Origin: Deroplatys truncata
Lineage: Eukaryota > Arthropoda > Insecta > Mantodea > Mantidae
NCBI GenBank assembly: GCA_030765065.1
Contig: CM060975.1
Location: 196,200,507 to 196,264,506 of the forward strand
DNA length: 64,000 bases
Direction of reading: 5' to 3'
Both the position numbers and the translations under genes were made by a program. Below the pieces are notes generated by a model. The model did no database searches, had not been told where the DNA came from, and saw only the letters and a list, made by a program, of their open reading frames with translations. Below are positions 35,413 to 47,469 of the stretch, piece by piece (position 1 is the stretch's first letter; every line of letters begins with the position of its first letter).

Positions 35413-35589
35413 ATTTAAAATAGAGAGTTGAGGGTTGTTACACTACATCACTATGATATTCTTACTTGAACGCGTTTCGGGAGACGGCTTGTTCCCATCG
35501 TCAGCATTTTCTCTCAACTTAGTGAAACGCGTTGAAGTAAGAATATCATAGTGATGTAGTGTAACAACCCTCAACTCTCTATTTTAAAT
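35413..35589 (-). ncRNA. 66-bp perfect-arm hairpin enclosing a hammerhead-like core
   Basis: Arms 35,413-35,478 and 35,524-35,589 are complementary with one mismatch in 66, separated by 45 bases. On the minus strand the loop holds CTGACGA (35,505-35,499), a short stem (GGGA...UCCC) and GAAACGCGTT (35,478 downward). AACGCGTT of the opposite arm can form stem III with a GUU cleavage triplet. An extra U sits between CUGACGA and stem II, so it departs from the consensus. Such motifs are known in Penelope-like elements, which occur on both sides of this site. Confidence 0.55.
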
Positions 35590-36480
35590 GGAAGATTCTG
35601 TTAAGTTAGAAATCTGTTCTCCACCATGGGATAACATATTTTTTCTACACATGTGTCTGCCTGCTTACTGACAATTTCCAAAGAGTTTTATTATTACTAT
35701 TTAATATAAACCCTTGTTGCTCATCCTTTTTGCTTCTGCAATTACTTTGTTAAGAATATGACAATATGGTTTAAAATAAGCTTTAAGGATGGGGTCTGCA
35801 CTGGTTTTCCAAAATTCATGAAGAAACCTTTTCCTCTTAGCAGGTTAATAATTCCTTTTATTATCCAACTCCTGGAATCTGAGTGCTTGGAGAGGATCTC
35901 TTTATCACTTATGCAGGAAAGCAATAATGTAATAATACCTAATACAGTCTAAAAGAATTTCACCTTTTTGTGTGTCCTACTCAATTAGTGCATTCTCTCG
36001 GGATTCTTTACTCAACAAAAAATTGAAATAATCTATGCGGTGTGATGAGAGCTTTCATTTTAAGAAATTTTAATTTTGTTAAAAGTTGATATTAATTTTC
36101 TTTTGTTTCTTTTGTTATGGCTATAAGCTTAGTGAACAAAGAAGCATTACGATCCAAAATACCAATTCTATAATCCCTGGTTGTAAAAGGTAAACTGTTA
36201 GTGTTAATAATTATTTTATCTAGACATGTTATGCTTAAGCTAGTAATCTTTTTGCCACTATTTAGAACAGGAGCATTATTTACAGTTTATAAGTTTAAAG
36301 CAAAGTAACAAGCTTAAACTTTACTGCAGAATTCATTAGAAATTCAACATTGAGACCTCTATAAATAGCAATTTATTTCTTTTTACATGAGAGAGTGTAC
36401 AGCAACATGTGAAGTTTCTGGACAAAACTAGTGAATAATTCTCTGGGTTGTATAAAATTCAATAAGAATAAAGAATTCAC
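35590..36480. other. No gene recognised
   Basis: AT-rich; short overlapping ORFs on both strands near 35,742-35,952 have no domain signature. Confidence 0.35.
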
Positions 36481-36489
36481 GGTATTATC

Positions 36490-36848
36490 AGAATATTGAT
36501 GTATGTTTGTCATGCCCTCGTCTGACACATATGACATTTTAATCAAAAAGCCTTTTTGAAAAAAATAAAAATAACAAAAGGGTTCCACGTTTATGGTGAA
36601 GGAATTTTGTAAAAATTTTTTCCCTGCATACACGAAAGATGCTTAACTGAAAAATAAACTCGGATGAGTATCAAACTTCATATGAAGTTTGGTATTTATC
36701 CGACTCCACATCTTTAGTTATGACATTCTCTCTCTCCCTCTACGCCTTTTACCTTCCCCCTCTCAAACATACAGATATCCACGTGCGTGTGTGCATGCAC
36801 ACACACATACACAAGGCCTGATGGTAAGCGGTAGAGAAAGTAATTAAA
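36490..36848 (-). mobile_element. Diverged TCTCTACT-type element fragment
   Basis: Contains ATGACATTTTAATCAAAA, GGTTCCACGTTTATGG, AGTTTGGTATTTATCCGACT, a GTGTGTGCATGCACACAC tract, then TAGAGAAAGTAATT as end A. The pattern and order match the better copies. Confidence 0.65.
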
Positions 36849-37500
36849 AAGACAATTTAAATTCAAATATCTAAGAGATATTTTTGGTTTGTATACCTTA
36901 AAATTTAGATTCAACTTTAGTACCAACCACCACTTGCATCATGAACTTGGAGTTCCTTCATACATCAGTTCTTCTCATGTCTACAAGTTCCAGATGCTAT
37001 ATCGTATCAGTGCTAAAACACACCAATCCTACATGCCTCTGAAGAAGACTACCACCAGTGCCATCCTGGTGAAGAAGACACAAATGACTGCCAACAGCAG
37101 CACTGACTAGTTTCATCTATCATGCAAATACTTATCTTCCATACCTCATTAGATTGTTAAATTAATTTCCCTTACGTATCATTCAAGGAAACCTAATGGC
37201 CAACTTCAGTAAATTACTATGATACCAATTCTTTATGAACAGAAATTTGTAAATTACTATGGTGATCAATCATAAATAAAAAAAGAAAGGAAAAAATGAG
37301 GATATTGTCATGTATACAGTTGCAGGCAGCAAGGTAATTTGTCACAGTTTAGATACTTTACTATATTGGGCAAACTCTTACATTTTAACATATTCGGTCA
37401 TTTTTATATTTCATAAACTTTCTTGAACTTGGAATTGTAGTTGAAGCCAACTTATAACAGGAAACCGTGGTCTGTCACTTCCCTTGACATTTCAAAGGGA

Positions 37501-38075
37501 TGTTACTGTGCCATAATTTCCTGAGGAGTACGTGTCTTTCTGCAGGCTGCACCTTAAGTCGCGTTACGTCACATAGAATGTTCTAGAACATTGACGTATC
37601 GAGTTATGATTGGACGCTATATTTCAAACCTAGGGCGGTGGCACACCATAATTGGTAATGCTCATGGCATGATTGCCGAGACCCCCTAGGCAGTGACTTT
37701 CTTTATAAGGAGCTGCAGACCCTTGCTGGGGGGTCATTCTGATTCTGAACTGCTGGACCTGCAACGATACCTGACAGCTCTCCAAGGTAAGATCCCATTA
37801 GGGAAACTCACAATATTTTATCTAATAACTAAAGATCACATCAGTATACAGTGATATAATGTGTTGAGCCTTCAGTCGTTTCAAGTCTGAATGTTAAGTC
37901 TCTTCAGGACTGGATTTGTTAAATACATAACCGGTCTCTTCAAGACCCAAAGCTGGGAACTGAAGCCCAGCATCATCATGTTCTAATTAATGTAATAAAA
38001 TGGGCCACCAAGAAACAGTGCGAGTTATTTGTTCTACTATCTACCTTCACCTCTAAGCTACGTTCCCCAGTCACA
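37501..38075 (+). promoter_or_regulatory. Candidate solo LTR or promoter with heat-shock element, TATA box and splice donor
   Basis: In order: GAATGTTCTAGAACATT (37,576-37,592), a three-to-four-unit nGAAnnTTC heat-shock element; CTTTATAAGG (37,701-37,710), a TATA box; a TCATTC initiator-like site about 30 bases later; and CCAAG/GTAAGA (donor at 37,787). An AATAAA lies near 37,993, only about 260 bases past the putative start. The compact promoter-plus-poly(A) layout, with TGTTACTG at the left, suggests an LTR. I could not find a clear 3' CA end or target duplication. Confidence 0.5.
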
Positions 38076-38336
38076 ACCGCTAAGGTTGTGAAAATATTTG
38101 TAAAAATTAGACAAAAAAGCAGTATATAAGAGAACTTGTTCAAATTAAAGAGCATAAGGTTTATTATAATCACAAAACATCATGCTTTTCATATTTTAAT
38201 ATAAATATTCTTTTATAAGATTTTAAGCTGAAGAATTTATTCATTATTATAAAGAGAAAATTTGTGTTTGGACATGCTTTAAAATATTTTCAGCCATTTT
38301 AATAATCTGATTTTAGGTGTGATTTTTGCACACACT

Positions 38337-39443
38337 TAGGTGACCAAGCATTCCATATTAGCCGGGACAGTCACTTCTTTTTTAGTCTCTGTTCTGTCTT
38401 TTTTTAAAGTAGAAACAGGAAGCCAAAATGCCCCTTTTTTTTTGTCAATGACTTGTCGGCATAAAATGCTGTTAATTATAGTTCTCAGAAATTCAAAATG
38501 TCCTGTTTTGCATCAGTTTGATAAAAAATTTGAAAATACTAATAAGTAATAACTGGCAAAACAAAGCATTGTTTATATTATGGGTCTACATAGATATAAA
38601 TACAACTGAAACCATGAAGACCATGGAAACTGTGGAGACTTCACTTGGAAAAATACAGTTACCGATGATAATATTGAACCATGTTGGTCTGTGCTATCAA
38701 TAAACAAACCATAATCACTCGTGTTTGATGTGAATGTCACCAACAATAACGAAAACTGTAAACTCATATGCTTGAGTCAAAATAAGTTCATTACAATTGT
38801 GTCTTTGGTAGAAGACAGTACTGTGTTCTGTATTTGTAAAATAATAAAATACAGTGAACTTTTGTAAACTGTGAATGCTGAAAACTTGAAATTAATAATA
38901 TGCTACTGCCGAAAAGGATGTGTATTTATAATAGTGACCTACGAAAGGAATATCCGTACATTAAAAAAACAATTTCTGACTCAGATGTTCGATGCAATAT
39001 GTGTGCAGCTACATTTAGTATAACATTTAAACAGTGAAAGACATAAAAGAATGGTGGATACAAATGCTTCTTCTAGCACTGTATTGGCTAATTTTTCTAA
39101 TAGTGAAAAGTATTGGTGATAAAAGAAATGAAATTGGCAACTGTTGAAGGAGCGTTCACTTACCTTACTGTCCACCATAACCAATCTTTCAGATCAATGG
39201 ACTGTACTACTAAACTTATCCAATGTATGAGAAATGACTTCTGTACTAATAATTCTACAGGATTGTTTGGCTGGAGTGAATTCAGAGCTATTATATATGT
39301 AAGTTACACATTATTTATTTATGTATCTGCTTCAAAACCTTCATATTTATGACAAAACAATTTTAGGCATTCTTTTTTGTCCCTTGTTTCATTGAGAAAC
39401 ATTTTAAATGTCCTGTTTTCTTGTTTAAAAAATATGGCCACCT
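38337..39443 (+). mobile_element. hAT-like element relic
   Basis: The ends TTAGGTGACCAAGCATTCC and the inverse of ATATGGCCACCTTA are inverted imperfectly. Inside, at 38,915-39,290, the plus strand gives RKEYPYIKKTISDSDVRCNM with a C-x2-C (BED-like finger start), then VEGAFTYLTVHHNQSFRSMD, CTTKLIQ. These are N-terminal blocks of a hAT-type transposase family. Stops and frame shifts are frequent, and the catalytic domain is absent. Confidence 0.65.
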
Positions 39444-40089
39444 TAGTATGCATGTAACCAAAATTCAATTCTGTCCATTGAATCAGAGGATATTTTTTTG
39501 CTTTTATTGTAATTTTTAATGACTTCCAGCTCTGAGAGATAAAAGGAGAAAATGAAAACCTTTAAAAATGTTTTATGGGAGGGGAAATGCATGTGTTTAC
39601 ATCACCTGATTTCCCTCTGATTTTGTTGGACACTGTTATCAAGGAATATTTTTGGTATGATTTTGCCAAAACATTTTATTTACACTTTGTATTTATTATT
39701 GAGCAAACATTGTTAGTCACCCTAAAACTTTCATACACTTACACTTAAGAACCCAGCAAGCACAGAGCTAACTTATATATTTCAAGAACTCTATTAGAAA
39801 TTTGCATTATATAAAATATATAGACCAAATATGACATAATAATTGATAATACTATAAAATAAAAGCCTTGGCACCTCGAGGGAACTTGGCATAGAACAGA
39901 ATAAAATTGGCAAAGCTGTTTCAGATCACAGTTCTCCTGTTGTTTTAACCATTTTAATTTTTGTCAACAAGTAATTTAATATTCTAAACAGTGGCACATA
40001 TACTGTGAGCTGTACACTATTGACAGGAATTGTTAAATGATTAAAATTTTCTCATTTGGTGCAGTAATATTTACTTATTTTATTTTCAT

Positions 40090-41177
40090 GATAGGCAGGA
40101 CTATAAGAAAAGAATGGAAAAAGAAAATGCAAACCTTTGCAGACAAGGCTCTGCAAAGGGTCATTACAGATATAAAAGGTGATGTGTCACAAAATTTGGT
40201 GATATGTCACAAAATTTGATGAGTAAAAGTACATAATATTAACAGGGGACAATTCCAAATCTTCTTAAAAGGCCTCTGTGAGAAAACCATTGGACCACTG
40301 TCAATATTGACTAAAGATAAAACAAATTTAAATTCTCAATACTATGGTGAAATTTTTTTAATGGAGATACTCACACCAATTGATATGAAAAGTAGTGGTA
40401 CAAATGTATCAGGATAAAAATGAAGGAGGCATCCCTTATTTTTCAAACATGCCTAAGGACCATTTCATCTATTCTTTTCTGTAAAGGAATGAATTTTTTA
40501 TGCAAATTACATTAAACAATCTCAGGCTTCTGTTACAAGGAAGGCCTTGTCTGATCGTTTTGACAGAATTGAAGATGGTCTTAATTTAGGGGAACTTTCT
40601 TTATATACAGATTTGATAAGACAAACATATCTGACAAACCTAATTACAAAAAGGTTTTGGTTCCAAGGAGAATGAAGCAAGCAGAAAGGGTAGAAGAGCA
40701 TTCCAAATGGCTATTTCATTGATATATGCACCATGGCGGGTAAAGAGATAAGGACACCATTTGTAGTGTACAAAGCAAAAAACCTTTAAGAAGGTTGGTC
40801 AGTATCAGAGGGTGGTCTTTCAGCAGGCCTGTATGATTATACAAAGATCGGGTGGTTTGAATCTAGAACATTTGAGCACTGGTTCTTCAAGATACTTCTA
40901 CCACATATCCAAGGAGCAGGGTAAAGTGCTTGTGATTGAATACAATTTGCAAATACATTTCTTACCTCAGGTAATAAGGTCAAGCGCAATAACATCTATT
41001 TTAGAATTTAATTCGAAGTTAAGTAACTCTAGAAGTGAGTATACAAGTATTTTGCGCCAAACATGCGCCGGAGGAAGATTTTGGTTAAATGACAGAAAGA
41101 GAATTGATTGGAATTTTGGAATCCTTACTTACAGATTTTCAAAGTTTGACCTATATGGAAGACTTTGTATAACTTAG
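40090..41177 (+). pseudogene. Pogo/Tigger-like transposase relic
   Basis: Blocks: possibly RKEWKKKMQTFADKALQRVI (N-terminal, weak), then GLYDYTKIGWFESRTFEHWF, FKILLPHIQGAG. A one-base frameshift follows, then GKVLVIEYNLQIHFLPQVIR. In the family the last block reads VIGDN with a catalytic Asp; here it is VIEYN, so the residue is lost. Further 3' sequence is scrambled. Inactive. Confidence 0.75.
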
Positions 41178-41689
41178 GAAAATAAGAAGAAAGAAAAAAA
41201 CGTTTACAACATCCAGGAGGGGAGTGTGTTTGGGAAAACATTGCAAGCATTTGCTGATGGTGAGTTCCCAATAACTGATTTAATGACAACATAGTTAATT
41301 TTCAAAATATCCAATAAACAGGAAAATGCATACCATTCCTATTATGTATTCTGAAAACTCAATGGTCAAATGCACATATCTGGTAATTAGAGGAATTAAG
41401 GTTTAATCCTTAAGTTCTTTTGCAAGTAAAATTAATGTTTAAATACAGCTATACTATTTAATTTTAATATAAAAAAATATTTTAATTATAAGACATTCAT
41501 GCTTAAACTCAAAAACCTGAATTATTCATTTTTGTTTTTACGCCCGATATTAAGATGATTCAGAATATTTTATATTTTTAATTAGGTTCTCCATTTAGGA
41601 ATATTCGTCAATGATTCTTATTTTAAAATAAAGAAGAGTGTTTGTGGTATTTTCTGTGTGCATTTGTGTGTGGTGACATCTGACGGTGG

Positions 41690-42226
41690 AGTGATGAATT
41701 TCCACAGTGGGTTTGGTGGCGGCAATTCAAACTTCATTACACAGTGTTTATGTTTTGTGATTAATAACTTTTGCCAAGTATCCAACTATTGCATTTTCTC
41801 CGGTTTTAGGAGTGTTATATTTGGTGTGATATTGTGATTTGTCATCCAAAATGATGTGCAAATGTAGATTTATTCATCTGTTTGTATTTGATGTGTCTCA
41901 TATGCTCTTTTAATCTGGTCTCTAAATTTCTTTTTGTTTTACCTATGTAGATTTGGTCATTCTGGGCAATTGATTTGATAGATTCCTGCTCTTTTATTCT
42001 GAAATATTTGGTGCTTTGATTAGTTGCAGAGTAATTTCTCTAGACTGAATCTGTTTCTTGGAGCTAGGCAGATGTTGCGTTTTTTGAAGATATTGTGGAA
42101 TTTGTAGAAGTCTTTGGGTGGAAAGTGAACTATTTGAAAATCACACCGGAAAACACCATGAGGAACCAGATGGCCACTTCTGAGGATGGGAGCAATAGCT
42201 TTGAAACCGCTCAAGATAAAAAACAT
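41690..42226 (-). pseudogene. Penelope-like element, C-terminal relic (minus strand)
   Basis: Minus strand: FKKRNICLAPRNRFSLEKLL, AGIYQINCPE, then QIYIGKTKRN and a degraded LETRLKEHMRHIKYKQ, FAHHFWMTNHNI, ending with PPPNPLWKFI. GIY and YIG are both visible, so this is the endonuclease domain. Frame breaks are numerous. The RT domain was not found upstream. Confidence 0.75.
42176..42208 (+). ncRNA. Weak hammerhead-like motif
   Basis: CTGAGGATGGGAGCAATAGC, then TTTGAAACCGCTC, shows the same CUGANGA...GAAAC order and the same GAUGGGA neighbourhood as the minus-strand core at 35.5 kb. Stem II is weak here. It may be a decayed relative. Confidence 0.3.
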
Positions 42227-42789
42227 GTAAATTATGTGAAGTGTTTCAACTCCTACTCAATTTTTCTAAATAATTTCAAATTCACATCACTGTTACTAGC
42301 TTATCCATATCTTATAGAAAAAGAGTGTTTGTTCATAAGTATACAGCTTTAGAATCAAATAAGTCTTCTTAGAGTGTGCAATAGAAGTTGCGTTTATCTG
42401 GAAAAAAGACAGTAAAACGAACTTAATGTGTGGGATTAGAACCTTGGTAGTTTGCACTGCTAAAATCTACATATAACTGCTAGGTTATTATTTGACATTC
42501 AAAACTTAATGTGACTGTAGATTACAAAATGAAGCTAAAGACTCGTGCATAGAGATGCCAGTATGAATTGGCTACAGGGAAGAGGGGAACTTAGACAAAT
42601 TTACATCTCAAGTGTCTGCTCATTTTTTTTATAAGATGTATGTTTATACTGTAGAACCCATAAAAAATTACAGGTTATCTTAATAATTCCAATTTACCCA
42701 TATTTTTAATCCTTTATGCACAAACATACACCTTTAATAAATTATGACTAAATTTTGCTACTTACACTTTAAGATATGGGGAACAACGT

Positions 42790-42955
42790 AGTCCGCCTCC
42801 ACGTGGTGTTCCCTGGGTAACACTAAATGGACTACAACACAGGCATGCTTCCCAAGCCGACTTTATATTGGGAAGCCAGAGGGAAAATGATGCAGATCAA
42901 TTAATCCTCAGTGCCAGTGGTGAACAACAACAACAACAACAACAACAACACTTTA
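42790..42955 (+). mobile_element. Non-LTR retrotransposon 3' end with (CAA)n tail
   Basis: TTGGGAAGCCAGAGGGAAAA and GATGCAGATCAATTAATCC match the 3' UTR of the fragment at 21,205-21,800, followed by GGTGAACAACAACAAC. Its 5' part (CACGTGGTGTTCCCTGGGTA) matches the module at 28,090-28,135. Confidence 0.8.
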
Positions 42956-44860
42956 AGATATATAAAAAATTACTATATCCAAGCCTTTCTGAAACTAGCC
43001 CTTCCCTTATTTTCAACCTCCTGCATACAAATCAATGTTATTTGAATGATCTGAAGAAAACGGAATATTATGCTTTAGGATTGGTAAAAGTACTATCCTG
43101 TATCTTCATTTTCAACCACTCATATGCAAATACTACAGGTGGCTACCTACAACAAAATGTTCCTGTATTTATAGTTTTTAACTGTACTTAAAAACCACTA
43201 TTATTTATTTATCCATACAATCAAAATTTGCAACTTTATATATATAGCACTGGTAACTACAGGCTACTGTGTATTTTTAAAAAGTTACCCTCTTCCCCCC
43301 CATATTGTTCACTACTTCTACTCAAATGTAAACTGTTTAGTGATCTAAAACGTATTAGAAACATGTACATTGAAACCCAGCAAAAAGTATAGTATGGGGC
43401 AAACAGTGTTTCTGTTGAGTGTTTGGAGCCTGATGTTATACTTTGGTTGCAATTTTTACTGATGCTATGAGGAGTGCAATAAGGATAATAAAATATCAAA
43501 CCTGAGAACGCATTTCATTTCTATTATTGCATTCTTACTGTTTACTTTAGATTTAACTTACACAAGACTGCATAACTTGGAATTATTTTTCTCAGTGTTT
43601 AAAGCAGACATGGCATATGTAATACTTTTTTACATACATTTCAAACAAAATAAAAATAATGTATATAGGCAACACAGGGTATGACAACTAATTTATTCAC
43701 ACTAATGTAAAATTTATTAACTAGTGTTATAATGTTAACTTAAGATTAGTAGATTTCCTTTAAAGTTTATTAACTCAAATTTATTACCTGAAAAATATAT
43801 TTTGTGCATATCATTACTGAAAACACTCCTCAATTGCTTATTATTGGAATTAAAGCTAAAAGTATTGATTGTTAGTAGTGGCTTTCAGTGAGGATGGGTT
43901 TTGGGATTTAAACTCTTCCAGAAACATGCAGAAAAAGTGTCTTAGAAAATCTACCAAATGCATCTCTTAAGTAATAATTGACAAAGCAGCAATCACCTTC
44001 ACTGCATGAAAACTGGGCAGTGAATAATCCTTACTGGTTTTTAACAATGTACATCCTTAAGTTTAAAGTGGTACAGACCATGCTTGTACCAAGAAAAACA
44101 TTTCGGGGATGGTTTTCCACAAGTAGATCTAAACTTAACAATACTCCACACAGTTACCATGCACATACTCCATAGTATATAGACGTTACATACATAAGAA
44201 AATTGCTTGGAGACATTATATAGACAAGAAAAACACACTAGAATGAGGATATTCCACCTTACAGTACAAAACATGGAGACTGCTTCAAAAACCGGAATGT
44301 ATGGTCATCTTACCGATGTAAGGCGACAATATTAAGTTTCCCTTTTTCTTGTAAATGTGCTACTAGCAATAGACCTACTGTTATCCTATTAAATTTTCCC
44401 ATATTGGTTTGCTATGAATTTAAATAAATACAACTGTCAGAAGTTTCAGGGGGGGGCGCCCTCTAAATACAGATCTGGTACAGACTTGAAGATGACTACA
44501 TAAGTACAAGCTCATAATTTCTTAGAAGAATGGAAAAAAAGATCTATTACACTGTTGCCATTTGGACAGTTAGGTACTCTGATTTTGAGTAGATACCTAA
44601 ATAAATGAACTGCAGTTTTGGATGGCATAAGAAAGTGGATGCTTTTAATTACTCAGTGAAATCAACCTAAATATTAACTTTTTTTTTGTTCCATTGTGCT
44701 TATTTATGATATTTTGTACTGTTAATTTTAAGACCATTCACAATCCGTTAAGTTTAGCAATCATAATTTTGATCCTAACCTCTCCAATAATGTATACTTC
44801 TGGTTGTACTACTCCTTTAAGAACATCATATAACTATAATAATCTACCTTATAGCTCACT
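42956..44860. other. Intronic, no gene recognised
   Basis: AT-rich DNA inside the inferred large intron. ORFs of 65-80 codons on both strands overlap without domain signatures. A G-run with CGCC at 44,450 is isolated. Confidence 0.35.
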
Positions 44861-44869
44861 ATAATGAAC

Positions 44870-45535
44870 AGGTGTCCCATATTACCTATATTTGAGTTCC
44901 AATAAACTGTGTCCTATTGAATGATTACTGGTGAGGGTGAATATCTCCTCACTCAGTTAAGCTGGAATTAAAGCACACCACATGATAACTTTAGGTCTAT
45001 CACATTCATATTCCTCTACAACATGTATGTTTTCCTCTACCCATATTCTATATTCTGGTGCACTTTAACAGACATGTGAAAGGTTGCTTCATCTGTGAAT
45101 GCAACATGGCCGAGAAATTCAATGTAGAATTGAATTGGCAAACTCTGTCCATCTGGGTTTATCACTTGACTGTACCTTCCGGACAATTTTGATTCTGTGT
45201 GCTTTAAGTCACAATCTTTTATGGACAATGTTGTGAGCAGTGGACTTTGGAATACCCACTTCTAAACTGGCCCATTGAATTGATTTCTGCAGGCTGCACT
45301 TAAGTGCTTGCCTAACAGTTTTATCTTTAGCTGCAGAGGCTGCCGTTTTGCTGTTTCCCTTCTTTCTTATCAAGAATCTGTTTCTAACAGCAGATTATAT
45401 CATTTCACAAAATAGTATGATGCTCTGGAACAATGGCACCATATTCCTGCCTAAATCTTTGCATTGTAATAGATAACTTTTAATTCCAACAAACAATAAT
45501 ACTTCACTTCTGCTGAACTGTGAATTCTGCCATTT
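44870..45535 (-). pseudogene. Tc1/mariner-family transposase relic
   Basis: Minus strand: AEFTVQQK near 45,533, a helix-turn-helix region, KSIQWASLEVGIPKSTAHNI, then HVAFTDEATFHMSVKVHQNI. This holds the first catalytic Asp in the family's FSDEATFH motif and then PKVIMWCALIP. No intact frame. The third acidic residue region is not recognisable, so the element is truncated or decayed. Confidence 0.75.
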
Positions 45536-45539
45536 TAAC

Positions 45540-46880
45540 TCTATATGTTGTCATACCTCAGGCAGGCTCAGTAATTCATGATTTTCATTATTACATAAAC
45601 AATGAGTGTGTCTAAACAAGAGGTAGATGAAAAGTATATTGACAACTTAAATGAGTGTGAAGATATTCACTCTTGTTATTGGTAGTGAGTTAATGGGACA
45701 TGCTGTATTTTACGATGTGAAAGCTTATTTTTTATTGAATGCATACAGGATATCCAAAATCCAGTATTTACAAACAAGTAAAAGAATGACTACTAGTATA
45801 CTTTCAATAATCTCTGTATGTACTTCCCATACTTCCAAATGTGAAGAAATGTCTCACTGTACAACTAATAGGGATCATGACACACTATGTACTCGTATTT
45901 ATCATTCTTTTAATCTTCTACAGAGCAAACTGATTTCTTACAAAGCTACTCTTTAAATGTGTTCAAATTACCAATTTTTTTCCATAAGGAGCATAAAACA
46001 TTTTAATGCTTTCATACTAGACATCTATCTTGAAAAGGGAGGGGCAAGCTTTTCATTGGCATGGCGGATATTTCTATTTTTTCCAGTGTTTATTACTTTC
46101 AATCTTTGTTACAAATTTTAAGATGGAAAAAATGTACATCAAGGTAGGATTAATGCTAAATTTCCCAAACAGATTTGCTTGAATATCTGCTATAGATATT
46201 GTAATTTAACATCTACTTTTGTATCAAGATTATAAAATTTAGTTTCCCCTGAATTACCTCAGAATAATACCCTATTCTCCATTATAGAGTTAAAATATCC
46301 GTAGCATACACATTTTGGAGTATTGGTTGAGCTAAAGTTCACCAATGCTTGATTGGCATAAGGCATTTAATGAGAATCTTCCATTACATTCCAATTAAAT
46401 CTAAAGTCAATTTTTTCCAATGTTGTTGCATCATTAGTTGTAATTTCTTTTGTAATATGTAAGTGACTGATTAGTTATGAATTTAATAACTATTATTTTG
46501 CCTAGATTTACATAGAATTTGTTCACTTTAGACCAATCTACAAAATTTATATAACATAATTAAATTTAATTCTACAATAATTTAAATTTTTGAAAGTTAC
46601 TACACACTGGTGTCGTCAGGATTAGAATAACAGTTGAAATATACTTATTTACTTTGATCATGATTTATGTGAATTAGAAAAGGTAAAGCTTTTAAGATTG
46701 ATGCTTGAGGTGCAGCACACATGTTGTTGGTTTCCAATTTGATTCACAAATTAAAATATTTTGAACTGTTCACAGCTAGAAAATGGCCTAAATTCCAATT
46801 AAAGATTCAGATTTGGCAGATATGTTTTAATCTACTAAAAAGGTTTACGGCCGATTTTATAATGAATAGTTAGGTACTCA
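45540..46880. other. Intronic, no gene recognised
   Basis: AT-rich. A 101-codon plus-strand ORF at 45,651-45,956 has no domain or splice support that I can see. Confidence 0.35.
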
Positions 46881-46881
46881 C

Positions 46882-47070
46882 ATTCAATTTAGTAACTTGA
46901 GGTTGACGGAGGTCTTCCATGTGTTCTGTAATGTTACCATATATGGCTTTCAGTTTATGACAGAGCTTTTTCTCATGTTCATGGAGTATAGTCTTCATTT
47001 GTCGCAGATAGAAGGGTTCTTCATTGCCTGTGTTTCCCACATCTTTGTACAGGCATTTAGTTATGGATTC
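46882..47070 (-). CDS. Candidate exon 2 of the coiled-coil/ankyrin gene
   Basis: A 189-bp open exon between acceptor TCTTTAACAG and donor AAT/GTGAGT, phase 0 at both ends. It encodes 63 residues, beginning ESITKCLYKDVGNTGNEEPF and ending HMEDLRQPQVTKLN. The middle (YLRQMKTILHEHEKKLCHKL) is strongly helical and charged. There are two Cys and one N-glycosylation sequon (NIT). This suits an extracellular or lumenal helical domain following the signal segment in the exon at 47,829-47,976, 758 bases upstream. I do not recognise a named family. The coding call rests on splice sites, absence of stops and amino-acid composition. Confidence 0.75.
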
Positions 47071-47469
47071 CTGTTAAAGATTGAATGGTAAGGAGATCAA
47101 TAAGGGTGAAAGACATTTAGCATTCATTACAAATTCATTATTTTGCAACTACAGTAAGCACTATAAATGTAAGATGTAGCAGCAAACTGGATGATTATGT
47201 TTCCAATAACAATTATCACTTTACGAAGGAGAAGAGGTGGCGGTTAATAATAATGAATAATAATAATAATTTCTTGCTTCAATGAAATTGTTTTGTGTGA
47301 GGTACATTCAATATTGACCACATTATAATATAAACATAAACATTATGCTACACTAATATATATTTACATTGCTTTATACCTAATCTACAATCATTAAAGT
47401 CTGATATAAATGCTGATATAAATAAACCATTACACTACAGTAATAACTATTTACATTACATTTTTCGGT

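Noticed and set aside
35413..35589. Rho-independent terminator or microRNA precursor
   Set aside because: The arms are far longer than a terminator and the genome is eukaryotic. A microRNA would not need the CUGANGA/GAAA core, and the arm length suits a mobile-element inverted repeat better.
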